A stretch of 64,000 nucleotides of DNA, taken from positions 1-64,000 of the forward strand of contig CANLCJ010000002.1 of the NCBI GenBank assembly GCA_947489085.1, in the 5' to 3' direction. Positions 45,294-54,248 of the stretch are shown piece by piece. Each line of letters starts with the position of its first letter. Positions within the stretch are counted from its first letter, which is position 1. This DNA comes from an uncultured Flavobacteriaceae bacterium. GTDB taxonomy: Bacteria > Bacteroidota > Bacteroidia > Flavobacteriales > Flavobacteriaceae. Position numbers and translations under genes: made by a program. A model generated the notes under the pieces. It did not search any database. It was given only the letters and a program-made list of their open reading frames with translations, and was not told where the DNA came from.

Positions 45294-47057
45294 TTAACGT
45301 ACGCCGTGCATTAGTTTTTTTAACAAAGGATGTAATAGTAAGGATAAGACACCAAGGCCAAGAGGTATGAACGTAAATATTAAGAAAAACGATGACAAAC
45401 CATACTTTTCTGTAATATGGTCTATATCTCCTCCAACATAGTGGGCTAATTTGTTACCTATAGCTATTGATAAATAATAAATACCAAACATGAAACCTAC
45501 CATTCTTGCTGGCACTAATTTACTTAAGTAGGATAAGCCCATTGGAGACAAACATAGTTCTCCTAGGGTATGAAATAAATATGCTAAAACTAACCAAATC
45601 ATATTCAGACTTGCTGTTTTAGCGCCAACAGGCACATCTTTAGCTCCATAAGCTAGTATGGCAAAACCCAGACCCAATAGTGCCAAACCTGAGAAAAATT
45701 TAACCGAAGCAGGTGGGTTATGCTTACTATCCCATAATTTTGTAAATAAGGGGGCAAACATTATAATAAATAACGAATTAAGGATGCCAAACCAAGTGAT
45801 AGGAACTTCTGTTTCTGTAGATTGAAAATCTATAGAAAGTTTGTAAATAATAATGCTCCAAACTATTATAAAACTAACTCCCAAAATAATATTGGACAAT
45901 GCTATTTTTGTAATTGTTTTTTTAAATAAGCGAAACAGCACGTAAGTTATAATCAATAAAGGGATTACAGTTACCAACAAGTCTACAATTTTGAATACAG
46001 TTGCAGCATTTCCTTGTAGAATTCTATTTGTAAAATCTCTGGTGTAAAGTGGTAATGATCCTGCTGCTTGCTCGAATGCAGCCCAGAAGAATATCGTGAA
46101 TAAACAAAATATGGCAAAGGCTATCATTTTATCTCTTTCTACGGCGACATATCTGGGTATTCTTATTAGTAACAATACCACAAAAGATATGGCTGCGAGT
46201 AAAGCAAAAAACAAAGAATCTTTGAGTCCTAAAACAGTAAAGTTAAATAGATTGATGTTTCCTATTTTACTCAAAGGATCATTAATAATAAAGATTAATA
46301 CCGAAACACTAAAAATTGTAATAAAAGTATAATCCAAGTTTGTAAAATGGTTTAGCTTTTCACCAATACTTAAAGATTTTTTTTCAGATGGAACATCCAC
46401 AACTTTAAGTTTTTTAGGTTTGGCTCCTATGTCTTTAAATAAAGGTTGCGCAAAATAAAATTGTAACATCCCTAATAACATGAAAATACCTGCTAGACCG
46501 AAGCCATAACTCCAGCCCACTTTCTCTCCTATCCAACCACATAACATAATTCCTATAAATGCACCTGCATTAACACCCATATAAAACATGTTATAGGCTC
46601 CGTCTTTTTTTTCGTCTTTACCATCGTACATTTTCGAAATAATCGAAGTCATATTCGGCTTAAAAAAGCCATTTCCCAAAATTAAAAATGCAATTCCAAC
46701 ATATAAAGAAACTGGTGTTTCTATGGCCATGGCAGCGTGCCCGAGAGTCATTAACAAAGCACCAATGACTACTGCCATTCTATACCCTATTTTGTTATCT
46801 GCCAACCAGCCTCCAAACAGGGGCGTTAAGTAAACAAATAAAGCATAAGTTCCCAAAAGAGATAATGCTTGCTGGGATGTCCATTCCCACCCAGGGTTAT
46901 CTCCAGTTAAGGAAGCTGTCAAGAAAATAACTAAAATAGCACGCATTCCATAATATGAAAAGCGCTCCCACATTTCAGTAAAAAAAAGAACAAACAAGCC
47001 TGCTGGATGCCCTAATACTTTGTTTTCAAAAAAATGATCTGTAGATTTTAACTCCAT
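45294..47057 (-). CDS. POT/PTR-family proton-dependent peptide transporter
   Basis: This 587-aa inner-membrane transporter imports di- and tripeptides with protons. The hallmark MWERFSYYGMRAIL (with the ExxERFxYY proton-site motif) is at about residues 29-42. FILGNGFFKPNMTS (about 122-135) and FYMGVNAGAFIG (about 158-169) match the second PTR signature region. Many hydrophobic segments follow, and a cytoplasmic loop of about 60 residues lies near 210-245. It is one of two tandem POT genes and lies 26 bases after the other. Confidence 0.95.
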   Translation of the reverse strand: MELKSTDHFFENKVLGHPAGLFVLFFTEMWERFSYYGMRAILVIFLTASLTGDNPGWEWTSQQALSLLGTYALFVYLTPLFGGWLADNKIGYRMAVVIGALLMTLGHAAMAIETPVSLYVGIAFLILGNGFFKPNMTSIISKMYDGKDEKKDGAYNMFYMGVNAGAFIGIMLCGWIGEKVGWSYGFGLAGIFMLLGMLQFYFAQPLFKDIGAKPKKLKVVDVPSEKKSLSIGEKLNHFTNLDYTFITIFSVSVLIFIINDPLSKIGNINLFNFTVLGLKDSLFFALLAAISFVVLLLIRIPRYVAVERDKMIAFAIFCLFTIFFWAAFEQAAGSLPLYTRDFTNRILQGNAATVFKIVDLLVTVIPLLIITYVLFRLFKKTITKIALSNIILGVSFIIVWSIIIYKLSIDFQSTETEVPITWFGILNSLFIIMFAPLFTKLWDSKHNPPASVKFFSGLALLGLGFAILAYGAKDVPVGAKTASLNMIWLVLAYLFHTLGELCLSPMGLSYLSKLVPARMVGFMFGIYYLSIAIGNKLAHYVGGDIDHITEKYGLSSFFLIFTFIPLGLGVLSLLLHPLLKKLMHGVR

Positions 47058-47083
47058 AATTACATGTTGTTTAAGGGCTTTTG

Positions 47084-48472
47084 CTAGTTGTTAGAAACCA
47101 TGACGTCTTCTGCTCCGTGCGTTAAGCGTTTAAGAGGTTTTAATATGGCTAAAATTAGTATGCCAAATAATGTACAAAATAGTGCAATTCCAGTAAATAT
47201 TTGAAATTCGCCAGCGCCTTCCGAAAGCTCTCCTACTAAACCTGCTACTTTGTTTCCTAAACCGGTGGCTGCAAAGTAAGCCCCCATCATAAAAGACGCA
47301 TATTTTATTGGAGCTAACTTTGTTATAAAAGACAATGCTACTGGAGAAGCACAAAGTTCTCCTATGGTATGGAATAGGTACGCTAGTACTAACCATACCA
47401 TTGCAGATTTCTCAATAATTTTATCTCCATCCATAACAACTTCTGTAGCCGCCTTACTCATAAAGAAAAATCCAAACGCCATTATAATAACACCTATGGC
47501 CATTTTAAATAAAGATGAAGATTCTTTTCCTTTTTTTCTCCACTTGTACCAAAACTCACCTACAAAGGCTCCAAATAAAATAATAAAGAACGCATTTATG
47601 GATTGAAAAACAGCTGCTGGTAGTTCTTTACCCACCAAAGGTAAAGCTATTGATATGCTTCTATCTGTTTTTTGTTCTGTATACAAACTCATTAAACCTC
47701 CAGCTTGCTCGAAAGCCCCCCAAAAAACTATTATTATAAAAAAAGATAGGAACATTACTAACATCCTATCTTTTTCAACTTTAGTTAAAGGCTTCTTCAA
47801 TACTGCCTTATTTGGAGTGTCTTTTTTTCCTAAAAACTCTCCTATCCCTTTTAAATATTTTAACCCAAAGACATACATAATTTGTCCTAGAGCCATACCT
47901 ATACCTGCTAATCCAAAACCATAATGCCAGCCGTATTTTGCTGCTATTGCGCCTACAAGCAGCGCTCCCAAAAATGCACCTAAATTAATACCAACGTAAA
48001 AAATGAAAAAGCCTTTATCTCTCCTGTCATCGCCTTGGGGATACAACCCACCTACCATTGTAGATATGTTTGGTTTTAAAAAACCTACGCCTATTACTAT
48101 TAAAATTAACCCCACAAAAAAAGCTGATTCTGAGTTTATTGCCAATATACTGTGCCCTAAACACAATAACAGGCCTCCCAACATAACAGCCTTTTTTTGG
48201 CCAATGTATCTGTCTGCTATCCATCCACCCGGAATGGAGGTTAAATAAACAAACATTGTATAAGTACCGTAAAACGAAAGCGTTTCGGCATTAGACCAGC
48301 CGTAACCAGATTGAGGATTGTTTGCTAAAACTGGTGCTGCTAGAAATAATGTTAAGATGGCTCGCATTCCGTAATAGGAGAAGCGTTCCCACATTTCTAC
48401 AAAAAACAGAACGTACAAGCCCTTTGGATGCCCTAGTATTTCGTTTTTTCTTGCAATTTTAGAATCAGTCAT
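47084..48472 (-). CDS. POT/PTR-family proton-dependent peptide transporter
   Basis: This second peptide/proton symporter is 462 aa long. It carries the same MWERFSYYGMRAIL motif (about residues 28-41), plus GVGFLKPNISTMVGGLY (about 127-143) and FIFYVGINLGAFLGALLVG. It is about 125 residues shorter than its neighbour, with fewer central membrane segments. The two are clearly paralogous but not recent copies. It lies 45 bases after the DPP-IV-type peptidase gene, which suggests that peptides cut outside the inner membrane are imported by these two carriers. Confidence 0.95.
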   Translation of the reverse strand: MTDSKIARKNEILGHPKGLYVLFFVEMWERFSYYGMRAILTLFLAAPVLANNPQSGYGWSNAETLSFYGTYTMFVYLTSIPGGWIADRYIGQKKAVMLGGLLLCLGHSILAINSESAFFVGLILIVIGVGFLKPNISTMVGGLYPQGDDRRDKGFFIFYVGINLGAFLGALLVGAIAAKYGWHYGFGLAGIGMALGQIMYVFGLKYLKGIGEFLGKKDTPNKAVLKKPLTKVEKDRMLVMFLSFFIIIVFWGAFEQAGGLMSLYTEQKTDRSISIALPLVGKELPAAVFQSINAFFIILFGAFVGEFWYKWRKKGKESSSLFKMAIGVIIMAFGFFFMSKAATEVVMDGDKIIEKSAMVWLVLAYLFHTIGELCASPVALSFITKLAPIKYASFMMGAYFAATGLGNKVAGLVGELSEGAGEFQIFTGIALFCTLFGILILAILKPLKRLTHGAEDVMVSNN

Positions 48473-48517
48473 ATCATATATACTAAATTAACCTCAAAAC
48501 ACCTATTTCTAAAACAT

Positions 48518-50701
48518 TTAGTCTTGCCCTAAGGTCTCGTGAATAAAGTTTGTCATTTTTTTATACAGATGTAATCGTGTATTACCACCGTAAATGCCAT
48601 GATTTTTGTCTGGATAAATAAGCCAGTCAAAATCTTTATTCGCTTGTATTAAAGCTTCTGTTAAACGTATTGTATTCTGTAAGTGCACGTTATCATCGGC
48701 AGAGCCATGTACAACTAAAAAATTGCCCTTTAGCTTTTCTACGTGTTCTATGGGCGAGTTATCATCATAACCTTTTGGATTATCTTGGGGTTTACCCAAA
48801 TAACGTTCTGTATAGATTGTATCGTAAAAACGCCAACTTGATACAGGCGCTACTGCAATTGCCATTTTAAACGTGTCGTTGGCTTTAAATAAACAATTGG
48901 CACTCATAAAGCCTCCATAGCTCCACCCCCATATGCCTATTTTATTACTGTTTACATAAGGTAAATTTCCAAGTTGTTTGGCTGCTTCTATCTGGTCTTC
49001 TACTTCGTAGGCTCCAAGGTTACCCTGTGTTATTTTTTTAAACTCAGCTCCTTTATATCCTGTACCTCTACCATCTACACAGGTTACAATATAACCTTGT
49101 TGTGCCAGTAATTGAAACCAATAATCGTTAACACTATGCCACGCATCTGCCACTTGTTGAGATCCAGGACCAGAATATTGATACATTAACATTGGGTAAC
49201 TTTTAGAAGCATCGAAATTAGGAGGCTTAAGCATCCACATATTTAACGCATTGCCATTAACATCTATTGTACTTAGTTCCTTTTTAACCATGTTGTAGCC
49301 AGATAACTTGGTGGATAGACTACTGTTGTCTTTTATAACTTTTATTAATGCACCAGTTTTAGAACTATTTAATGTAAATTCTGGTGGGGTAGTTGTAGTA
49401 GAAAATGTATTGATAAACAGGGAATAATCTGCACTAAAATCCGCCTCATTTGTTCCTGTTTTAGAGCTTAATTGCTTTTTTTCTCTTCCGTTCAAATTTA
49501 TGCTAAACACATTCCTATAGATAGAACCCTGCTCTGTAGACTGGTAAAATATGGTGTTTGTTTTCTCACTGTATCCATAAAAATCGGTAACCTCCCAGTT
49601 TCCCTTTGTAATTTGGTTTTTTAAAATGCCATTTTCGGAATAGTGGTAAATATGATTAAAACCATCTTTTTCGCTAGTCCAAATAAAACTATTATCTTCC
49701 AAAAAGGTTAAATTATCTGTTACTTCCACGTAGGCTTTATCTGTTTCTGCCAAAACCAATTTAGAAGTTCTTGTGTTTGTATCTAGAAACCAAAGATCTA
49801 GTGTATTCTGCTCTCGATTTAGCATTTGTACGCTTAAAATATCTGCTTTCCCAGTCCACATAAATCTAGGAATGTAAAAATCTGTATAGGCTTTGCTTAC
49901 GTTTAGATCTTTAATCACGTTCTCCTTTATATCAAAAAGGTGTAAAGAAACGTTTGCATTCGTTTCTCCAGCTTTGGGATATTTAAATGCATCTTGCGTA
50001 GGGTACAATCCATTGCCATAAATAGTCATTTTATACTCTGGCACCTTAGTTTCATCAAACCTGATAAAGGCAATTTTTGTACCTGTTGCATTCCATTTAA
50101 AGGCGCGCACAAATGCAAATTCTTCTTCGTATACCCAATCTGTAATGCCATTAATAATTTCATTTTTTTTACCGTCGAAAGTAATTTGCGCTGTAGTTTT
50201 AGTCTTAATATCAAAAATATAGATATTGTTTTCTAATACATAGGCTACTTTTGTACCATCTGGCGAAAATGTAGGTTCTTGTATTTTTTCTTCTGAAACT
50301 CTTGTTATTGCTTTTGTTTTTCTGTCGTACACGAAGTATAGGGCCCTAGAGGAGTACCTGTATATCGATTCACCTTCGGTTGCTAGTAACAATTTATGTT
50401 CATCTTGACTAAAAACATAATCGGTAAAGTAATTTAACTGCAATAAGCCTTTAGAAGACACTACTGTTTCTATTTTTTTTTGAGTCTTGTAGGAGTAAAT
50501 ATCGACCGACGTTGATCGTGTTTCTCTATCGAAATTGAAAACGGAATACCTTTTACCATCTTTCATCGAATGGAGGTCTTCCAATCCTTCTGTTCTAAAT
50601 GTTCCTCGCCATATTTTTTCTAGGGTAAAAGCCTTATTTTGACTTACAAGTATTGTAGTTACAAATAAGCTTAGCGTTAGTAACACTGTTTTATATTTCA
50701 T
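48518..50701 (-). CDS. Dipeptidyl peptidase IV-type S9 peptidase
   Basis: This 727-aa exported serine peptidase releases X-Pro or X-Ala dipeptides from N-termini. I start at ATG 50701, since MKYKTVLLTLSLFVTTILVS/QN is a signal peptide; the ATG at 50761 adds 20 polar residues in front of it. Residues of about 40-480 form the eight-bladed propeller, including the EEEFAFVRAF helix (the Glu pair binds the substrate N-terminus in DPP-IV). The alpha/beta hydrolase domain has the nucleophile in GWSYGGFMS (about 603-611), the Asp in GSADDNVH and the His in DKNHGIYGG. It heads a likely operon with two POT transporters. Confidence 0.94.
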   Translation of the reverse strand: MKYKTVLLTLSLFVTTILVSQNKAFTLEKIWRGTFRTEGLEDLHSMKDGKRYSVFNFDRETRSTSVDIYSYKTQKKIETVVSSKGLLQLNYFTDYVFSQDEHKLLLATEGESIYRYSSRALYFVYDRKTKAITRVSEEKIQEPTFSPDGTKVAYVLENNIYIFDIKTKTTAQITFDGKKNEIINGITDWVYEEEFAFVRAFKWNATGTKIAFIRFDETKVPEYKMTIYGNGLYPTQDAFKYPKAGETNANVSLHLFDIKENVIKDLNVSKAYTDFYIPRFMWTGKADILSVQMLNREQNTLDLWFLDTNTRTSKLVLAETDKAYVEVTDNLTFLEDNSFIWTSEKDGFNHIYHYSENGILKNQITKGNWEVTDFYGYSEKTNTIFYQSTEQGSIYRNVFSINLNGREKKQLSSKTGTNEADFSADYSLFINTFSTTTTPPEFTLNSSKTGALIKVIKDNSSLSTKLSGYNMVKKELSTIDVNGNALNMWMLKPPNFDASKSYPMLMYQYSGPGSQQVADAWHSVNDYWFQLLAQQGYIVTCVDGRGTGYKGAEFKKITQGNLGAYEVEDQIEAAKQLGNLPYVNSNKIGIWGWSYGGFMSANCLFKANDTFKMAIAVAPVSSWRFYDTIYTERYLGKPQDNPKGYDDNSPIEHVEKLKGNFLVVHGSADDNVHLQNTIRLTEALIQANKDFDWLIYPDKNHGIYGGNTRLHLYKKMTNFIHETLGQD

Positions 50702-50788
50702 GTATATGCAAAATTCTTTTTTAAATGCCTTTAGCGTTTTATTATAATCTAAAATTGGCAACGCTGTATCTTATGGCTCCTTAATTTT

Positions 50789-50949
50789 AGAACTCATCTT
50801 GACTTTTTCTATTTCCTAAAACATGGCTGAAATCCACTCATATTTCGTTATTTTTTTGTCCGTAGCGCTGCTATGAGCTTCAAAAATGCCTCATCTGACT
50901 AAATTTCAACTCATTTCCGGTTAAAAACAAAAGAGTCAAGATGAGTTCT
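50789..50949. repeat. 161-bp element bounded by perfect 16-bp inverted repeats
   Basis: AGAACTCATCTTGACT (50789-50804) is repeated in exact inverse orientation at 50934-50949. The interior is non-coding and contains further imperfect complementarity (GAAATCCACTCAT against AAATTTCAACTCAT). No obvious target-site duplication flanks it. It sits alone between the divergent peptidase and HMG-CoA reductase genes, as a small MITE-like or REP-like element would. Confidence 0.6.
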
Positions 50950-51028
50950 TATTGAAAAAACCATAAGTTTATCAAAAATAATGTATTTAACTGAAACAAT
51001 TAACAGTTAAATAACGTAATAGCAGATG

Positions 51029-51060
51029 TTGTAAAAATGTTGTTAAGAGTGGTATCTTTG
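51029..51060 (+). promoter_or_regulatory. Promoter of the mevalonate pair
   Basis: TTG (51029-51031) and TATCTTTG (51053-51060) are 21 bp apart, matching the Bacteroidota -33/-7 pattern. Transcription would begin near 51067, just before ATG 51070. That supports translation from ATG 51082. Confidence 0.65.
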
Positions 51061-51081
51061 CTCGTATAAATGCATGCAATT

Positions 51082-52398
51082 ATGAGTAAAATTATTTCTG
51101 GGTTTTCTAAATATTCTAAATCTGAAAAAATAAATTGGTTAGTTAACACTTATTTTTCTAACCCTGACGATGCTAGAGTTATCTTAGAACAGTATTTACA
51201 TAGCAATGAAAAGCTACAACAATTGCATGATGAGTTTATTGAGAATACCGTTTCCAATTATTTTTTACCACTTGGTGTTGCGCCTAACTTTTTAATTAAC
51301 GGAAAGACCTACGCCATTCCTATGGCCATAGAAGAAAGCTCTGTTGTGGCTGCTGCAAGTAAAGCAGCTAAATTTTGGCTGGATAGAGGTGGGTTTAAGA
51401 CCAAAGTAATTTCGACTAAAAAAATTGGTCAAGTTCATTTTATGTATCGTGGTAATGCGCAACGTTTGCATGCCTATTTTAAATCCATTAAAACACAGTT
51501 ATTTGCAGATACAGATGCTCTAACAGCCAACATGAAGAAGCGTGGTGGAGGTATTTTAGATATAGAACTTAGAGACAAAACAGATGCATTGGCCAATTAC
51601 TATCAGCTTCATGTTACTTTTGAAACTTTAGACGCTATGGGGGCAAACTTTATCAACTCATGCCTAGAACAGTTTGCAAAAACCTTAAAAAATGAGGCTT
51701 TGAATTTTAAGGGTTTTACTGAAGAGGAACACCATATAGATATTGTTATGAGTATATTATCTAATTATGTTCCTGAATGTGTTGTTAGAGCAGAAGTAAG
51801 CTGCCCTGTAGCAGATCTTCAAGAAAAAGAAGGGGTATCTGGGGTTGAGTTCGCCGAGAAGTTTGTGCAAGCTGTTACTATTGCAGAAATAGAGCCTTAT
51901 CGTGCTGTAACACATAATAAGGGCATTATGAATGGTGTAGATGCTGTTGTTTTAGCCACTGGTAACGATTTTAGAGCTATAGAGGCTGGTGTTCATGCTT
52001 ATGCCGCAAAAGATGGTGCTTATTCTAGTTTGTCTCATGCTAAAATAGAAGATGGTGTATTTCGTTTTTGGGTAGATTTACCTCTAGCATTAGGTACTGT
52101 TGGTGGCTTAACAGGATTGCATCCTCTGGTTAAATTTGCTTTAGAATTATTGGGCAAACCGTCTGCTAAAGAATTAATGCAAATTGTAGCTGTGGCTGGT
52201 TTAGCTCAAAATTTTGCTGCATTGCGCTCCTTAACAACTACAGGAATACAACAAGGCCATATGAAAATGCATTTAATGAATATATTAAATCAATTTGAAG
52301 CCAGTAACAAAGAAAAAACAAAGCTATCTTCTTATTTTAAAGATACTACTGTAACGCACAGTGCTGTTGCAGAGGCTTTAAATGATTTAAGACGCTAG
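51082..52398 (+). CDS. Hydroxymethylglutaryl-CoA reductase, class II-like
   Basis: This 438-aa cytoplasmic enzyme interconverts HMG-CoA and mevalonate. The start MSKIISGFSKYSK at 51082 fits family members and the predicted promoter. Catalytic landmarks are the Glu region MAIEESSVVAAASKAAKFW (about residues 74-92), LDAMGANFINSCLEQF (about 183-198) and HNKGIMNGVDAVVLATGNDF (about 273-292), with GTVGGLTGLHP and the catalytic His region near the C-terminus. Size and motifs match the 'degradative' class II form. Because Bacteroidota use the mevalonate pathway for isoprenoids and the next gene is a GHMP kinase, a biosynthetic direction is more likely. Confidence 0.93.
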   Translation: MSKIISGFSKYSKSEKINWLVNTYFSNPDDARVILEQYLHSNEKLQQLHDEFIENTVSNYFLPLGVAPNFLINGKTYAIPMAIEESSVVAAASKAAKFWLDRGGFKTKVISTKKIGQVHFMYRGNAQRLHAYFKSIKTQLFADTDALTANMKKRGGGILDIELRDKTDALANYYQLHVTFETLDAMGANFINSCLEQFAKTLKNEALNFKGFTEEEHHIDIVMSILSNYVPECVVRAEVSCPVADLQEKEGVSGVEFAEKFVQAVTIAEIEPYRAVTHNKGIMNGVDAVVLATGNDFRAIEAGVHAYAAKDGAYSSLSHAKIEDGVFRFWVDLPLALGTVGGLTGLHPLVKFALELLGKPSAKELMQIVAVAGLAQNFAALRSLTTTGIQQGHMKMHLMNILNQFEASNKEKTKLSSYFKDTTVTHSAVAEALNDLRR

Positions 52399-52409
52399 AG
52401 AGAGAGAGT

Positions 52410-53330
52410 ATGCTACAGAATTTTAATAGCAACGGGAAATTATTACTTACTGGAGAATATGTAGTTCTTGATGGCGCTAAAGCATTAGCTGTCCCTACAA
52501 AACAGGGACAATCGCTACATGTTACAACCACAAATACCAAGCAAATAGAATGGTTGAGTTTCGATGTGCAGAAGAATATTTGGTTTCAAGATAGTTTTGC
52601 TCTCGATCAGGTATTTAAGACTACTCTAAGTAATCTTATAGTGCGTACACCAACTACGAGGTTACAACAAGTGCTTGTTGCTGCTAGGCAATTAAACCCT
52701 AATTTCTTATTGCATTCTAACGGTGTAAATGTAGAAACGTACTTAGATTTTCCTCAACATTGGGGTTTGGGTACTTCTTCTACATTAATAAATAATGTCG
52801 CGCAATGGGCCAAAGTTAATCCGTACAATTTACTCCAACTTACTTTTGGAGGTAGCGGTTACGATATTGCTTGCGCTCAGCACAACACCCCTATTGCCTA
52901 TACATTGAGGGACAACAAGCCTTTAGTTACTCCGGTTGCATTTTCGCCTTCTTTTGCTTCTCATTTGTATTTTGTATACCTAAATAAAAAACAGAATAGC
53001 CGTGATGGCATCGCGCATTATAAAGTGTTACGAAAAACGAACTTAAGTACTGATCTTTCTAAAATTGATGCTATTACAGAGGCTATGCTTAGTTGTAATA
53101 GCCTTAGCTCGTTTACTACATTAATGGACACACACGAATCTATAATTGCCCGTTTAACGCAGCAAGACACTGTAAAATCTCTGTTTTTTAAAGATTTTAA
53201 CGGAGCTATAAAAAGTTTAGGGGCTTGGGGTGGAGATTTTATTTTAGCGGCTACTTCAACTAACCCTACTTCTTATTTTAACGCAAAAGGTTTCGATACT
53301 GTTATACCTTATAACGATATGGTATTGTAG
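52410..53330 (+). CDS. GYDIA-type GHMP kinase (mevalonate pathway)
   Basis: This is a 306-aa small-molecule kinase of the GHMP fold. It begins FNSNGKLLLTGEYVVLDGA, the N-terminal substrate loop of mevalonate-type kinases. The ATP loop reads HWGLGTSSTLINNVAQWA (about residues 112-129) in place of the canonical P-x3-GLGSSAA. GGSGYDIACA (about 149-158) gives the family its name. The C-terminal GAWGGDFILAATS matches GHMP motif 3. It lies 11 bases after the reductase gene, and the short gap is a purine-rich AG repeat. Whether it acts on mevalonate or phosphomevalonate is not clear from sequence. Confidence 0.9.
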   Translation: MLQNFNSNGKLLLTGEYVVLDGAKALAVPTKQGQSLHVTTTNTKQIEWLSFDVQKNIWFQDSFALDQVFKTTLSNLIVRTPTTRLQQVLVAARQLNPNFLLHSNGVNVETYLDFPQHWGLGTSSTLINNVAQWAKVNPYNLLQLTFGGSGYDIACAQHNTPIAYTLRDNKPLVTPVAFSPSFASHLYFVYLNKKQNSRDGIAHYKVLRKTNLSTDLSKIDAITEAMLSCNSLSSFTTLMDTHESIIARLTQQDTVKSLFFKDFNGAIKSLGAWGGDFILAATSTNPTSYFNAKGFDTVIPYNDMVL

Positions 53331-53742
53331 CGGAATTAATCTCAATCGGTGTACATTCCAAATTCGTTAAAGCCAAGCACAATTCAAAACGAATTTAGCA
53401 GCACGGTACAAACCAAACTATAAACTGTAGTACAAATTGAAACGGAATATCCAGAAATTTCTACCTGACGAAGACATACTCCGTATCAAAACTTTATCGA
53501 TACATTTATAACGAAACCTAAAGTCTAAAAATAACTTTTTCTTACGGTTACTATCTCTTGTTGAAGACTAACGGTAGCTGTTACGTGGAGAAATTAGGAC
53601 GGGAGATAAAAATAGGACTTCGCTGTAAAAAACAAAAGCCTTTACGATAACGTAAAAGCTTTTACTCTTTTATTTTTCACTCCTATTCGTCACTAGATGC
53701 AGGTGTAGTGCTAGTAATTACTGGGCGCGAACAAAGGAATTC
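53331..53742. other. Intergenic stretch with a terminator only
   Basis: This 412-base gap between the GHMP kinase gene and the small EMPSL protein gene has stops in all frames and no recognisable coding remnant. The only structured element I see is the bidirectional terminator at 53634-53663. Confidence 0.6.
53634..53663. terminator. Bidirectional Rho-independent terminator
   Basis: AAAAGCCTTTACG and CGTAAAAGCTTTT pair over 12 of 13 positions around an ATAA loop. T-rich DNA follows in both directions (TTTTATTTTT on plus; TTTTGTTTTTT on minus). It can end both the mevalonate unit and the convergent small-protein gene. Confidence 0.8.
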
Positions 53743-54132
53743 CTAGTTAATAAATTTTAAGGAAGGCATCTCATCCTCTAGTTTTTTATAAGAGTCATCT
53801 CCAATGATATCTTTTTGAGATGCTATAACTGGGTAAGATTCTTCAGCCTCTAAGCTATATTTATGCTCTCCTAAAAAATCTAACGATGGCATTTCCTTTA
53901 AAATTTCAACATGTGTATCTTCATATGTTGTGTTTACAATATCTTCTGTTACAACAAATTGTTTTTCAATAATTTTATGATCATAATTTCCTGTAAAATT
54001 CAAGGAGGGCATCTCTTGCACAATCTCACGATATAAATCGTTATTATAAGGTGCTTCATTATCTTGTGCTTGTATAGAAAGTGTTCCTAAAAAAGGCGCA
54101 CTAATTAACATAATCTTAAGTATTGTTTTCAT
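53743..54132 (-). CDS. Small exported protein with three EMPSLxF motifs
   Basis: This 129-aa protein of unknown function starts at ATG 54132, giving the signal peptide MKTILKIMLISAPFLGTLSI ending QAQ/D. The ATG at 54156 coincides with the predicted RNA start and is unlikely. The mature chain of about 105 residues is acidic and has three spaced copies of EMPSL(N/D/K)F (near residues 40, 80 and 122). The first two are followed by a TGNYDHK or LGEHKYS segment, so the protein is a short degenerate tandem repeat of about 40 residues. No enzyme motif is present. Confidence 0.7.
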   Translation of the reverse strand: MKTILKIMLISAPFLGTLSIQAQDNEAPYNNDLYREIVQEMPSLNFTGNYDHKIIEKQFVVTEDIVNTTYEDTHVEILKEMPSLDFLGEHKYSLEAEESYPVIASQKDIIGDDSYKKLEDEMPSLKFIN

Positions 54133-54160
54133 AATTACAATTTTTATATTTTTCAATACC

Positions 54161-54194
54161 CAAAAATAACAATTTAATAATTTTAAATATTCAA
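54161..54194 (-). promoter_or_regulatory. Promoter of the EMPSL protein gene
   Basis: On the minus strand TATTTTTG (54168-54161) fits TAnnTTTG, with TTG 23 bp upstream (54194-54192). RNA would begin near 54154, leaving a leader of about 22 bases before ATG 54132. Confidence 0.55.
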
Positions 54195-54248
54195 AATTAT
54201 ATTAGAGTTTCCAATACTATTATAATGATTCGCTATTATCGACACAAT

